This document shows, piece after piece, positions 7,785 to 15,647 of a DNA stretch of 30,214 bases (position 1 is its first letter; the number at the start of each line of letters is the position of its first letter). Location: positions 1 to 30,214 of the forward strand of contig DATGYC010000255.1 of the NCBI GenBank assembly GCA_035298385.1, given 5' to 3'. The notes beneath the pieces were generated by a model that saw nothing but the letters and a program-made list of their open reading frames with translations, was not told where the DNA came from and made no database searches. Made by a program: the position numbers and the translations under genes. Source of the stretch: DATGYC01 sp035298385. Its GTDB lineage: Bacteria > Bacillota > Sulfobacillia > Symbiobacteriales > Symbiobacteriaceae.

Positions 7785-8897
7785 ATGTCCCCTTGGCTGA
7801 TCCTTGGTCTCTTCCCCGTCGCTTGGTTGGGCTTTGTCGCGCTCAATCTGGCGCTCTGTCCACGGAGCATCCAGCCGGCTAGCCAGAAGGGGTTGCCGAA
7901 GCTCTCCGTCTTGATTCCTGCTCGGAACGGGGCGCAGACGATTGGCCCGTGCGTGGAGTCACTGATCAGCCAGGTCTACCCGGACTTCGAGATCCTTGTC
8001 TTGGATGATCACTCGACCGATGGGACTGGAGCGATCGCCCTGGCAGCGGCTGCTGGGTCCGACCGGTTCCGCCGCTTGCGGGGGCGCCCCCTGCCTGAGG
8101 GCTGGCGCGGAAAGTCCTGGGCCTGTCACCAACTCGCTGAGGCGGCTCGTGGTGAGCTCTTGCTCTTCCTTGACGCCAACACCCTTGCCGAGCCGGGACT
8201 GCTCGCCCGCTTAGTCACAACCCTGCAGGTGCGGCGGGCCGATCTGCTCTCCGGCCTCCCACAGCAACGTTGTGGATCGATTGGAACTGCGCTCCTCCAC
8301 GCCCAGCAGATCCTGCCTGTCATCGTCGCCCTGCCGATCTTCCTCGTGCCCCGGCGCAACCACGAGGCGCTGGTGGCGGCCTCTAGCGCCTGCCTCCTGT
8401 TCCGACGCGAGAGCTACCGCCGGATTGGGGGCCATGCAGCGGTCCGCCAGTCGGGGGCGGATCACGTTGCTCTGGCTCGCTTGATCAAGCGGAGTAGAGG
8501 GCGAGTCCTCTTCTGTAACCTCAAAGACACCCTACAGTGCCGGGCTGATCGCTCGCCCGGCGCGGCTTGGCGGTCTGTCGTGCGGAGCCAGTATCCGTCG
8601 GTGGGCGTAACCATCCTGGTCACGAGCCTTCTCTTGCTCCTCTTCCTACTCCCGCCGGGCGCCCTGCTCCTGGGGGCTCTTTCTGGCATGGACGCTGGTG
8701 ATCGCATCGCCCTGTCAGCCGGGACCATTGCCGGAGGGGTGATCGGAGTCCTGACCTGTCGGTCCTTTCGCCTGCCGGGCTGGCTCGGACTGCTCATGCC
8801 CATGCAGGCGCTCCTCTATGGTGCAATCGCTTCTACCGCAGTCTGGCGGGCCTGGACCCGGCAGGGTTACGCGTGGAGAGGGCGGCGGTACGCCTAA
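7785..8897 (+). CDS. Membrane-associated family 2 glycosyltransferase
   Basis: The 370-residue protein starts with a membrane helix (about 3-24), followed by a GT2 domain: SVLIPARNGAQTI, VLDDHSTDGT with Asp74/Asp75, GWRGKSWACHQLAEAARGELLLF, then LDAN at 129-132 where relatives normally read DxD. Two or three C-terminal helices follow (LLLLLFLLPPGALLLGAL and later). The layout resembles carotenoid and hopanoid-associated glycosyltransferases (CruC/CrtQ and HpnB-like), so transfer of a sugar to a lipid at the inner face is likely. ATG at 7785 follows GGGGAGG. Loss of the second DxD aspartate may affect metal binding. No carotenoid genes are adjacent. Confidence 0.85.
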   Translation: MSPWLILGLFPVAWLGFVALNLALCPRSIQPASQKGLPKLSVLIPARNGAQTIGPCVESLISQVYPDFEILVLDDHSTDGTGAIALAAAAGSDRFRRLRGRPLPEGWRGKSWACHQLAEAARGELLLFLDANTLAEPGLLARLVTTLQVRRADLLSGLPQQRCGSIGTALLHAQQILPVIVALPIFLVPRRNHEALVAASSACLLFRRESYRRIGGHAAVRQSGADHVALARLIKRSRGRVLFCNLKDTLQCRADRSPGAAWRSVVRSQYPSVGVTILVTSLLLLLFLLPPGALLLGALSGMDAGDRIALSAGTIAGGVIGVLTCRSFRLPGWLGLLMPMQALLYGAIASTAVWRAWTRQGYAWRGRRYA

Positions 8898-8905
8898 CGA
8901 AAAGG

Positions 8906-8936
8906 AACGCCGCGGAGAGTGGCTCTCCGCGGCGTT
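8906..8936 (-). terminator. Bidirectional terminator between glycosyltransferase and lipase genes
   Basis: A 14-bp perfect stem (AACGCCGCGGAGAG at 8906-8919 with CTCTCCGCGGCGTT at 8923-8936) and 3-base loop lie between convergent genes. On the minus strand the stem is followed by CCTTTTCGTT, which suits the lipase transcript; the plus-strand tail is short. Confidence 0.85.
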
Positions 8937-8949
8937 TCAGTGTGATTGG

Positions 8950-10536
8950 TTACGGATTCCCGACTGCAAAGGAGGTGACGATCGAGCGCTCAAAGGAGGA
9001 GCCGTCAGCGGTCGTGCCGGTCAGGGTAAGGGAGAGATTCTGGACGCCGTTCCCAGAGGCGATCAGATCGCTGACCTGGGCGCCCCCCTCCGAGCGGAAG
9101 GTAGCACCCCGGCTCTGTCCAGCTGCCCGCACCTGGCCGTTCGCCCGGCTCTCCTGCAGGCCAACCCCGGTTACCGCCAGCTTGACCGACTGTGACTCGC
9201 CAGCTTGGAGGACCCCACGGCTCAACTCGACCTTCGCCTGCAGGGGCGAATCGAGGGCGGTCATCAGGAGGAAGCCAGCGGGCTCAGGGGTGTCAACCTG
9301 AACCGACCAGACGCCTGCGGCCGGCTGCTTGACGCTAACCGTTCCCGTCCAGAGGCCGGCCAGGGGCTCCTCCTTGTCGGTGCGTTGGGTCAGCTTTACG
9401 GTGAATGACTCACCGGACGGGCTGGTCACCGTGGCCGTCAGATCCGGCCGGGAGCCGTAGAGGATGAAGTCAGCGGCCCGGGCGCCCTTCTCGATCGGGA
9501 TCGCTTGGATCTGGGTCGAACCTGTCACCCAGTCGCCACGCAGGATCTGGTTGCCTGGGGCATCCGCCGCCGGGTTGAGGCGCTCCTGCTTGCTGGTCTG
9601 GACCGTCGGCTCCGTCATCGTGCTCAGGGAGCCGACCCCCGGACCGATCACAGGGGAGAACCAGGACCAGGTGCGCGAGCCGAACTTGATCTCGTCGTGG
9701 TCCCAGTAGCCTTCCTTCAGGTGCGATCCACCTGGAATCCGGGTCGACCAGACCGGCACCACACCATCATCCTCGCCACTGATCGCCATGCAGCCGTACC
9801 AGTAGGCGGAGAAGACCGGACCGCACTTGTAGCCGGAGAGGGTGTAGTAGCCGGCGTGCAGCCCTAGCGGATCGGTCTGGGATCGGTAGGCGTTCATGTA
9901 GCCGGTCGTCATCGAGTAGGTCGCCTCGTTCTGGGCGCCGAAGATATCGGCCATCCAGCCAGCCCAGGAGGAGTAGGCCAGGTCCGCCAGCGGCGTCCCC
10001 TTGTGCGGGCTGCCGAGCGTGATCACCCGGCTGACCTTAGCGGAGGCCCCGTAGTACTCGACGGCGGCGTTGGAATCGACCCCGCCCTTCGAATGGGCGA
10101 TGAGCACCAGCTTGTTGACGCCGTAGTAGCTCGTCGCCTGGTTGATCAACCCGGCCAGCATCTGGCCGTTGGCCCACATATTGCGATCGCCGTAGAGGTC
10201 GACGAAGGCGGTCCGGTAGCCGTTGTTGTAGGCGTAGGTATACATGTCGTTCGTCCCGTGATAGCTGGACTCTCCCCACCAGGATGAGGCCGCCCCACCG
10301 AGGCCGTGCACGAAGAGCAGGACGGGCTTGGTCGGGTCGTAGCTGGGCGGCACAGCCCCGACGTAGAGGGTCCCGGGGATGCCATCACCGTTGCCGCCAC
10401 CCGCTAGGTTGATCGAGACATCACCACTGAGCGGCACCGGGAGCGGTGGGGCCGAAGGCTGCTTGGCACTCGTGGGCAATGCGGACAGGAGCAGCAGCAG
10501 GGCGGTGGCCAGAAGCGCGAGCCGTCTCTTCCACAT
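8950..10536 (-). CDS. Secreted alpha/beta-hydrolase lipase with beta-rich C-terminal region
   Basis: The 528-residue protein opens with a signal peptide (MWKRRLALLATALLLLLSA, likely cut after PTSA). The hydrolase domain (about 65-300) carries the oxyanion HGLGG (77-81), nucleophile elbow AHSKGG with Ser149 (AxSxG, as in Bacillus-type lipases), Asp256 or Asp257 in GEDDGVVPVWS, and His272 or His280. It probably hydrolyses lipid esters outside the cell. Residues about 330-528 form a serine/threonine-rich region resembling two beta-sandwich modules, possibly for binding surface or substrate. ATG at 10536 has AAGGAGG 9 bases upstream. It is monocistronic, ended by the hairpin at 8906-8936. Confidence 0.9.
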   Translation of the reverse strand: MWKRRLALLATALLLLLSALPTSAKQPSAPPLPVPLSGDVSINLAGGGNGDGIPGTLYVGAVPPSYDPTKPVLLFVHGLGGAASSWWGESSYHGTNDMYTYAYNNGYRTAFVDLYGDRNMWANGQMLAGLINQATSYYGVNKLVLIAHSKGGVDSNAAVEYYGASAKVSRVITLGSPHKGTPLADLAYSSWAGWMADIFGAQNEATYSMTTGYMNAYRSQTDPLGLHAGYYTLSGYKCGPVFSAYWYGCMAISGEDDGVVPVWSTRIPGGSHLKEGYWDHDEIKFGSRTWSWFSPVIGPGVGSLSTMTEPTVQTSKQERLNPAADAPGNQILRGDWVTGSTQIQAIPIEKGARAADFILYGSRPDLTATVTSPSGESFTVKLTQRTDKEEPLAGLWTGTVSVKQPAAGVWSVQVDTPEPAGFLLMTALDSPLQAKVELSRGVLQAGESQSVKLAVTGVGLQESRANGQVRAAGQSRGATFRSEGGAQVSDLIASGNGVQNLSLTLTGTTADGSSFERSIVTSFAVGNP

Positions 10537-10567
10537 GACAGGAGCCTCCTTCGATCAGGTATTCTGT

Positions 10568-10600
10568 CACCCGTTTAAACCATGTCATAACTTTGAGATA
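10568..10600 (-). promoter_or_regulatory. Possible promoter of the lipase gene
   Basis: On the minus strand, upstream of the lipase, TTGACG is followed after 17 bases by CATGGT in an AT-rich stretch. The -35 element is good and the -10 element is poor, so this is tentative. Confidence 0.35.
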
Positions 10601-10633
10601 ACGTCAAGAATTTTTACGTAACGGAAAGATAGA

Positions 10634-10663
10634 AGCGGGGCGCCCCACTGAGGGCGCCCCGCT
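10634..10663 (-). terminator. Terminator after the small STAND-associated gene (GGGCGCCC type)
   Basis: A 12-bp perfect stem (AGCGGGGCGCCC at 10634-10645 with GGGCGCCCCGCT at 10652-10663) with loop CACTGA. It starts 3 bases past the stop of the minus-strand gene, and the minus-strand tail TTCTATCTTTCC is T-rich. Confidence 0.85.
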
Positions 10664-10666
10664 CGG

Positions 10667-11104
10667 TCATTCCTCGACCAGATCCTTAAACTTGGCGACC
10701 AGGGCATCCCCGGCCGCTGCCACCACCTTGCCGACCACCGGATGAACGATCACGCTGGTGACCGCTCCCGCCAGACCGGGGGCGTTCTTCGCAAACCACT
10801 TCTTGATGTAGCCCACCGTGCTGACGTCCGGCTGCGGGCTGGTCAGCGTCTCCGTAAGCTCCTTGACGTGGTCCAGGGCGACCGGTCTCTGCGCCGCCAC
10901 GACCTGGGCCTCAACCTGGGCCTTCAAGGCGGTCAGGGCGGCCCTCAGAGCGGCTAGCTCATCCGGGGTCACTGTGGGCGCCGGCTGCGCGCCGCCGTTC
11001 TGCATCGAGACGGTGTTCCCGGAGCCCGTGGTCACCGGGGCGTTGATGGTGGAACCGGTGATTGTGGTCGTGTTCGGGGCGCCCTGGGAGCCTTCGTTAC
11101 TCAT
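10667..11104 (-). CDS. Small STAND-associated protein with shared INAPVTTG motif, candidate effector
   Basis: The 145-residue product starts at ATG 11104, with AAGGAGG upstream, 17 bases after the STAND gene, so the two are one unit. Residues 15-34 (ITGSTINAPVTTGSGNTVSM) closely match residues 10-29 of the STAND protein: I-[ST]-x-S-x-INAPVTTG-x-x-N. Then follow a proline/glutamine-rich linker, an alanine-rich helix (48-70) and a conserved-looking C-terminal block (YIKKWFAKNAPGLAGAVTSV, then IVHPVVGKVVAAAGDALVAK) rich in glycine and small hydrophobic residues that could form an amphipathic or membrane-active hairpin. I recognise no enzyme. Shared N-terminal motifs between NLR-like proteins and neighbours are known as bacterial amyloid signalling motifs; whether this is one is inference. 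Confidence 0.8.
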   Translation of the reverse strand: MSNEGSQGAPNTTTITGSTINAPVTTGSGNTVSMQNGGAQPAPTVTPDELAALRAALTALKAQVEAQVVAAQRPVALDHVKELTETLTSPQPDVSTVGYIKKWFAKNAPGLAGAVTSVIVHPVVGKVVAAAGDALVAKFKDLVEE

Positions 11105-11121
11105 GGCAAGAACCTCCTTGA

Positions 11122-13353
11122 CTAGCCTCGGTCGATGGGGCGGCGGTTGTTGGTCTCGTCCAGTTCCTGAACCCGGCAGAACGGAGTTGGCGGTTCGGCG
11201 TAGCAACTATCAACCTCCACAAGCAGATCCGTGCTGACACCGGTTGGGATCAGACCCTGCAGGACGATCGTCTCACCGGGGCCAAGCGGTCCCTGCGTGA
11301 AGGGGGTTGGTTGAGCCTCCTGTCCTTTTGTGCCGAACGGGATCAGGAACTCTCGCTGGCTGTTGCTGGCGGCCACGCCCGCCTGGGCTAGAAGGATTGC
11401 GACCTTGAAGACCGGCGCTGGTGACTTGCCCTGGTTTTGGATCGTAACTCGGGCGCCGGTGCGGCCAACGGGAACGAACTCGGTCACGACTAGGTCGGGC
11501 AAGGCGCCCGTATCGATCACTGGCGGCTTGCTCGTCGGGACGTCACGCCCCATGCCGGTCAGGGTAAGGTCCAGGCGCTGGGCGCCGTTGTAGGTGATGG
11601 CCAGGGAGTCGGTGTGGCGTCCGCCGCTCGGTGGTGCAAACTGAAGCTGAAGGGTGCAACTCTGCTCCGCTTCCAGTTGGCTACAGCCGTTCTGGTTGAT
11701 CAGGTGAAAGGCCGTTCCGCCCAACACCTGAACGCCTTCGATCTGGGCGGTCGTCTCCCCACGGTTTCGGAGCACCACCGACTGAGCGACCGGCACTCGT
11801 AGGTCGGTCGGTCCGAAGTCGATCTGGGCCAGTTCGACGGTCAGGATCGCCGCGAGAGCGGGGGCGGGGCGCTGCGCAGGCTCGTCCTGCCACTGCGTGC
11901 CAACGACGAGCCCGGTCACGGCGGCCACTGTGAGAATGCTGACGGTCTGTGCGATGCGAGGCCAACGGCTTTGGGGGCGCCCCACCACCGGGGCGGCGGT
12001 CACGGTGAGCGCCTTGACGCTCTGGAGGTTCTGCCGGGTCACCTTTAGACCGGCCTCATCACCCAGGCGCACGCGTAGCACCTCCGCTTGGGTTAGGAAG
12101 GCATGAGCCCGCTGAACTTGGCCCAGACAGAGGGCGTGGGCGCCCAGTTGATGCAGCGACCAGGCCTCCGCCGCCTGATCTCCGAGTCGGTTCGCAGCCA
12201 GGAGGGCAGCCTCGATCAGGCTCTGCCAGGTCGCCCAGCGCCGACTGGCCAGGAGGGGCCCGCTGGCCGACCGCACCAAGCTGATCACGCTCGACCAGAG
12301 GCCCGCATCCTTGCCGAGTTCGATGGAGAGGTAGAGGAGGAGGGCCCGATCATCGTCCTGCTCGGGCTTCGGCGCCTGCAGGAGGGCCTGCTGCGCCGCC
12401 AGGACTCGCTCGACCGCTGTGGTCCAGCCCTCATCGGTTGGTCCACCTGCCCGCAACGCATCGAGGAGTCGCTTTCCTGCTTCCGCCTGCTCGAGTAGCG
12501 TCATCAGCGCTGCATCGGTCAGTGCCAGGAGCTTCGTCCACGAGGGTTTTTGTCCGGATTGGCTGACGAGGTCGGTCAGGGAGGCGCCCGCCCGGGCCTC
12601 GGCCGCTGCCTCTTTGAGTTGTAGGGGGTGCCCGTGCAGCGCCTCGCAGAGGGCGGTAGCGGGCTTCCACTCCGCAGCCGTCAGGGGGCGCCCAAACTCT
12701 CGCTCAAGCAGGGCCAAGGCCGCTTGATTCTTTAGCCCCAGCAGGGGGATCGCCTCTCCCTCGCCAAAGAGCCGGCGTTCAGCCGAGGCGAAGATGAAGG
12801 TGGCAGCGGGTAGCCAGCCGCGGAGCTGCTCAAGCTCCTCCCGGGAGCGCTCGGCATCATCGATGATCACCAGCGCCCGCATCGCGTGCAGGGCTTGTCG
12901 GGCAGCGCTCTCCGTCGGCTTGTAGGGGACGTCAGCGGTGAAGAAGGCGTCGTAGAGCGCCTGCAACTGGTCTAGAATGGGGAGGGCGCCCTGAAAGAGG
13001 TGAATCACCCCGTCGGGAAACCGATCGGTGGCCGGCTCATACTGCAGGAAGCGGAGCAGGGAGGACTTGCCGATACCGGAGGGGCCGAAGACCTCGACGA
13101 CTCGCCCGGCCTTTAGGGCGGCTGTCGCAGCCGCCACCTCAGCCTCGCGGCCTTGCAGCCCGGCGAATGGCTGCGCCCGCAGGTCACGTGGCGTCGGAAG
13201 CGGCTGGATCGTCGGCCGCTTCTCTGGGCCATGCACGTGGACCACAGCGCCTTCCTCGACGTGGTAGACGGTGATCTGGTTGTGATCACCGGTCGTAACG
13301 GGGGCGTTGATCTGGGAGTGGCTGATCTGGGTCGAGGTCTGCTCGTCCGGCAC
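11122..13353 (-). CDS. STAND (NLR-like) NTPase with TPR region, membrane span, Ig-like and CARDB domains
   Basis: This 743-residue protein begins at GTG 13353 with AAAGGAGG 8 bases before it. N to C: motif block ISHSQINAPVTTGDHNQI (10-27); FAGLQGREAEV (63-73), the entry of STAND modules; Walker A GPSGIGKS (90-97); Walker B LVIIDD (161-166); FIFASAERRLF as sensor strand; HGHPLQL equivalent to the GLPL motif; helical TPR-like repeats (about 350-455, ending SLHQLGAHALCLGQVQRAHA); one transmembrane helix (467-488); an ASH-like Ig domain (about 508-602); and a CARDB-like domain (617-743) ending in the hallmark ELDETNN. No signal peptide is seen, so the NTPase is inside and the C-terminal domains outside. 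It likely couples an outside cue to a switch acting through the N-terminal motif and the downstream small protein. Confidence 0.88.
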   Translation of the reverse strand: MPDEQTSTQISHSQINAPVTTGDHNQITVYHVEEGAVVHVHGPEKRPTIQPLPTPRDLRAQPFAGLQGREAEVAAATAALKAGRVVEVFGPSGIGKSSLLRFLQYEPATDRFPDGVIHLFQGALPILDQLQALYDAFFTADVPYKPTESAARQALHAMRALVIIDDAERSREELEQLRGWLPAATFIFASAERRLFGEGEAIPLLGLKNQAALALLEREFGRPLTAAEWKPATALCEALHGHPLQLKEAAAEARAGASLTDLVSQSGQKPSWTKLLALTDAALMTLLEQAEAGKRLLDALRAGGPTDEGWTTAVERVLAAQQALLQAPKPEQDDDRALLLYLSIELGKDAGLWSSVISLVRSASGPLLASRRWATWQSLIEAALLAANRLGDQAAEAWSLHQLGAHALCLGQVQRAHAFLTQAEVLRVRLGDEAGLKVTRQNLQSVKALTVTAAPVVGRPQSRWPRIAQTVSILTVAAVTGLVVGTQWQDEPAQRPAPALAAILTVELAQIDFGPTDLRVPVAQSVVLRNRGETTAQIEGVQVLGGTAFHLINQNGCSQLEAEQSCTLQLQFAPPSGGRHTDSLAITYNGAQRLDLTLTGMGRDVPTSKPPVIDTGALPDLVVTEFVPVGRTGARVTIQNQGKSPAPVFKVAILLAQAGVAASNSQREFLIPFGTKGQEAQPTPFTQGPLGPGETIVLQGLIPTGVSTDLLVEVDSCYAEPPTPFCRVQELDETNNRRPIDRG

Positions 13354-13452
13354 AGGTTTGGCCTCCTTTCGCGTACAGTGCTGAACGTTATCTCTGAATG
13401 TTATACCTTTTACCGCATGAGCACGGCATTCTCCTGCGACCACATAACAGAA

Positions 13453-13483
13453 GGCGCCCTTTCCGCTGTACGGAAAGGGCGCC
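13453..13483 (-). terminator. Terminator between the split-barrel gene and the STAND gene (GGGCGCC type)
   Basis: A 13-bp perfect stem (GGCGCCCTTTCCG at 13453-13465 with CGGAAAGGGCGCC at 13471-13483), 5-base loop, minus-strand tail TTCTGTT. It ends the 13507-13968 transcript, so the STAND gene needs its own promoter; TATAAC on the minus strand at 13406-13411 is a candidate -10 element without a clear -35. Confidence 0.85.
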
Positions 13484-13506
13484 CACGCTCGATCAGTCGA
13501 TCCAGT

Positions 13507-13968
13507 TTAGAGGGAGTGCAGGGCCGTCATGACCTGGCCGTCCAGCTTCTCCTTCAGTGCCTTGTCATAGGTCACGTCGAACTGCGGGGCTGCCGTGATC
13601 ACGCCGCCCCAGAAGGTGATGTTCCGCACGGCCTCGATCGAGAGCTCCGAGCAGGCGAGCTTGAGCTGGCAACCCTGCAGCTCATCGCTGATGATCCGGG
13701 CGCCCCCCTCGATCGACCAACAGGCGCCGGCGGCGAAGATGGTCACCAGCATCTTGCCGTTCTCCCGCACGTTACGGGCGACCAGGCCCTTGCTGTCGGT
13801 CGCGATCCGGACGGCCGACTCGGAGGGCGCGTAGGCCCAGGAGATCAGGTTGTTGGCTGGCAGGCCACTCTCGGGCACGATGGTCGTGACGAGGACGGCG
13901 CAGGGCTCGCGCAGAACCTTCAGGAGCTCCTCAGGCAGGGCGGTCAGGGGTCCGTTCTGGTTGGCCAT
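13507..13968 (-). CDS. Pyridoxamine 5'-phosphate oxidase-like FMN-binding split-barrel protein
   Basis: The 153-residue protein has the pattern of FMN-binding split barrels: CAVLVTTIVPESGLPANNLI, then AVRIATDSKGLVARNVRENG and KMLVTIFAAGACWSIEG, in which early beta strands and an S/T-K-G-x-x-x-x-N segment hold the flavin phosphate. The family contains PNP oxidases, flavin reductases and many proteins of unknown substrate. ATG at 13968 has GAGGAGG upstream. A clear minus-strand promoter is seen at 14037-14066, and a terminator at 13453-13483, so it is monocistronic. It is divergent from a ferredoxin gene, which may hint at a redox role, but partner and substrate are unknown. Confidence 0.75.
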   Translation of the reverse strand: MANQNGPLTALPEELLKVLREPCAVLVTTIVPESGLPANNLISWAYAPSESAVRIATDSKGLVARNVRENGKMLVTIFAAGACWSIEGGARIISDELQGCQLKLACSELSIEAVRNITFWGGVITAAPQFDVTYDKALKEKLDGQVMTALHSL

Positions 13969-14036
13969 GGAATCCAGCCTCCTCGGTAATTTGCCTTGTT
14001 TGCAGCGAAAAGCGTAGATGAGCGCAACTCTTGCCT

Positions 14037-14066
14037 ATTATAGAATGTAGACATAAGAATCAGCAA
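14037..14066 (-). promoter_or_regulatory. Promoter of the split-barrel gene
   Basis: On the minus strand TTGCTG (14061-14066) is followed after 18 bases by a consensus TATAAT (14037-14042), about 70 bases before the ATG at 13968. The region between the two divergent genes (13969-14280) otherwise holds an AT-rich stretch near 14110-14145 with no feature I recognise. Confidence 0.7.
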
Positions 14067-14153
14067 CCGCGCGCTCCCTGCTTTTCGCTTATGCCTACGA
14101 TTAACGAGACCTATTGATAACCAATATCATCCATAAAAATATTTAGAGAACGG

Positions 14154-14183
14154 TTGACGTCTCCAGCCTTGGTTCGATATGCT
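14154..14183 (+). promoter_or_regulatory. Promoter of the ferredoxin gene
   Basis: TTGACG (14154-14159) and TATGCT (14178-14183) are 18 bases apart. This leaves a 5' leader of about 90 bases before the GTG at 14281. Confidence 0.7.
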
Positions 14184-14280
14184 AGGGACGTAACGGATTG
14201 TGAACTTGGTTTCAACCTGATACTAGACGCAGCGGGGCTGCCCCTTCTGCGATCTCATGTGGTATGAGGAGGAGAATCTC

Positions 14281-14568
14281 GTGGCCGTCAAGATTATCGA
14301 CACCTGCATCTCCTGCGGCGCCTGCGAGCCGGAGTGCCCGAACGAGGCGATCACCGCCGGCGATTCGATCTACGTGATCGATCCGATCAAGTGCACCGAG
14401 TGCTACGGCTTCTACGGTGAGTCCCAGTGCATCTCCGTCTGCCCGGTTGAGTCGATCATCCAGGACGAGGAGAACCCGGACACCATCGAGTCGCTGATCG
14501 AGAAGTTCAACGCCCTGCACCCGGGCGCTGCGCTCAAGAACACCGACAACTGGGTGAAGCCCCAGTAG
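14281..14568 (+). CDS. 2[4Fe-4S] ferredoxin (YfhL/Allochromatium type)
   Basis: The 95-residue protein has one regular cluster motif (Cys9, Cys12, Cys15, Cys19: CISCGACEPECP) and a second with a longer insert, CxxC-x8-CxxxCP (Cys38, Cys41, Cys50, Cys54), the pattern of the YfhL/Allochromatium vinosum ferredoxins. These carry electrons at low potential between cytosolic enzymes. A C-terminal extension of about 35 residues (IESLIEKFNALHPG and on) is also usual for that subgroup. GTG at 14281 is preceded by GAGGAGGAG. It has its own promoter and terminator. Confidence 0.95.
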   Translation: MAVKIIDTCISCGACEPECPNEAITAGDSIYVIDPIKCTECYGFYGESQCISVCPVESIIQDEENPDTIESLIEKFNALHPGAALKNTDNWVKPQ

Positions 14569-14573
14569 TACCG

Positions 14574-14605
14574 AAAGGACGGCCATCTGGCCGTCCTTTT
14601 TGTTT
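14574..14605 (+). terminator. Intrinsic terminator after the ferredoxin
   Basis: An 11-bp perfect stem (AAAGGACGGCC at 14574-14584 with GGCCGTCCTTT at 14589-14599), 4-base loop, tail TTGTTT. Confidence 0.92.
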
Positions 14606-14609
14606 GTTG

Positions 14610-14639
14610 GCGGGACCGTCGCGGGACGGTCCCGCTTTT
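14610..14639. terminator. Second hairpin between convergent genes
   Basis: GCGGGACCGTC (14610-14620) pairs with GACGGTCCCGC (14625-14635), followed on the plus strand by TTTT. It lies directly past the stop of the minus-strand gene at 14638, so it may serve that gene or back up the ferredoxin terminator. Confidence 0.75.
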
Positions 14640-15462
14640 AGTTGGCGTGGAGCGTGGCGCCGAGCACCAAGGCCGCGTCCTTCATGTGATAGCCCCGGCC
14701 AGCATACGTAAACCAATCGACGCCCACCTGAACCGGGTACTCCGTGCCCTCGATCATGTAGGTGTGCGTGAACTGAATCTCGCCGGTCGGCTGCTCGATC
14801 GGGGTGCCTGCTTGCATGGCCCTGGCGATGAGGGCTGCGCGATCAGCATCATAGACGATCGGACCGGACGGATACGGCTCGATTAGGTGCTCTGCCCGGA
14901 GCAGGTAGGCCAGTTCGCCCGGCTTGCTCGTCTCCGGGGGCAGCCAACTCGCCACCTCTTCCCAGAGTCCAGGGGGCATCGACCAACTGCTGTAGGGTGA
15001 ACCACTTCCCTGAGACTCGGAGAGGCGCTCCAGATTGTTGAGGACGAGTGTGGCGGCCCCGTTCGGTCTCTGCGCGACAATCTGCAGTCTTGGGTAGCGT
15101 TGGATCATGTAGCTAGGGCTGGGGATCTCCACGGGGGTCGATGTTGTCAGCGCCACGCGCAACCGTCTTACCTGGTCGGGCGTTAGCGGAATCGTCAGGT
15201 TCCGGTCGACCGCCTGCAGTTCCATTGGGACCTCTCCAAGCAGCAGGAACTGCAGGGAGGGGCTCACCTCCGGGTCAGGGACCGGGCAGCATTCGGGCGC
15301 CGGGGCTGGATCGTCAAGAACCGGTAGCGGCGCCGCGGCTGGGCCATCGTTCCCAGGCGATGCGGCCTTTGGATAGACCAGGTCTAGGCTGATCAAGGCG
15401 ATCAGACCTACGAGCAGCGCTACACCAACAAGACCAGTCAGCCAGAGCCTTCCTACTCGCAT
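14638..15462 (-). CDS. Membrane-anchored protein of unknown function
   Basis: I do not recognise this 274-residue protein. It starts at ATG 15462 behind GGAGAGGTGAG, has a short basic N terminus and one hydrophobic helix (LTGLVGVALLVGLIALISL, about 7-25), then a proline/alanine-rich stretch with a Cys-Cys pair (PAPECCPVPDPE) and a soluble region of about 200 residues outside the membrane. The helix is not followed by a lipobox cysteine, so it is likely a signal anchor. The soluble part mixes beta-like segments (LQIVAQRPNGAATLVLNNLE; FTHTYMIEGTEYPVQVGVDW). It stands alone between a ferredoxin and the DinB-like gene. Confidence 0.75.
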   Translation of the reverse strand: MRVGRLWLTGLVGVALLVGLIALISLDLVYPKAASPGNDGPAAAPLPVLDDPAPAPECCPVPDPEVSPSLQFLLLGEVPMELQAVDRNLTIPLTPDQVRRLRVALTTSTPVEIPSPSYMIQRYPRLQIVAQRPNGAATLVLNNLERLSESQGSGSPYSSWSMPPGLWEEVASWLPPETSKPGELAYLLRAEHLIEPYPSGPIVYDADRAALIARAMQAGTPIEQPTGEIQFTHTYMIEGTEYPVQVGVDWFTYAGRGYHMKDAALVLGATLHAN

Positions 15463-15647
15463 CTCACTCACCTCTCCGAATCTTTCGACGGTTAAGAGCG
15501 GGGGAAGGTTCCCGTACAACCGTTCAGTGGCATTGCTAAGCATTCGATCGACTAAGGTAGGTATTTCATCAGCACAAGAGGGATCTACATCACGAAGTTA
15601 GAATAGTATTGCAGATAATCGCTACGACCGAAGAGGGAGGTCCGCCG

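Noticed and set aside
13153..13989. Plus-strand open frame across the STAND start and the split-barrel gene
   Set aside because: It covers two well-supported minus-strand genes with motifs, a terminator and a promoter; its own product has no recognisable pattern.
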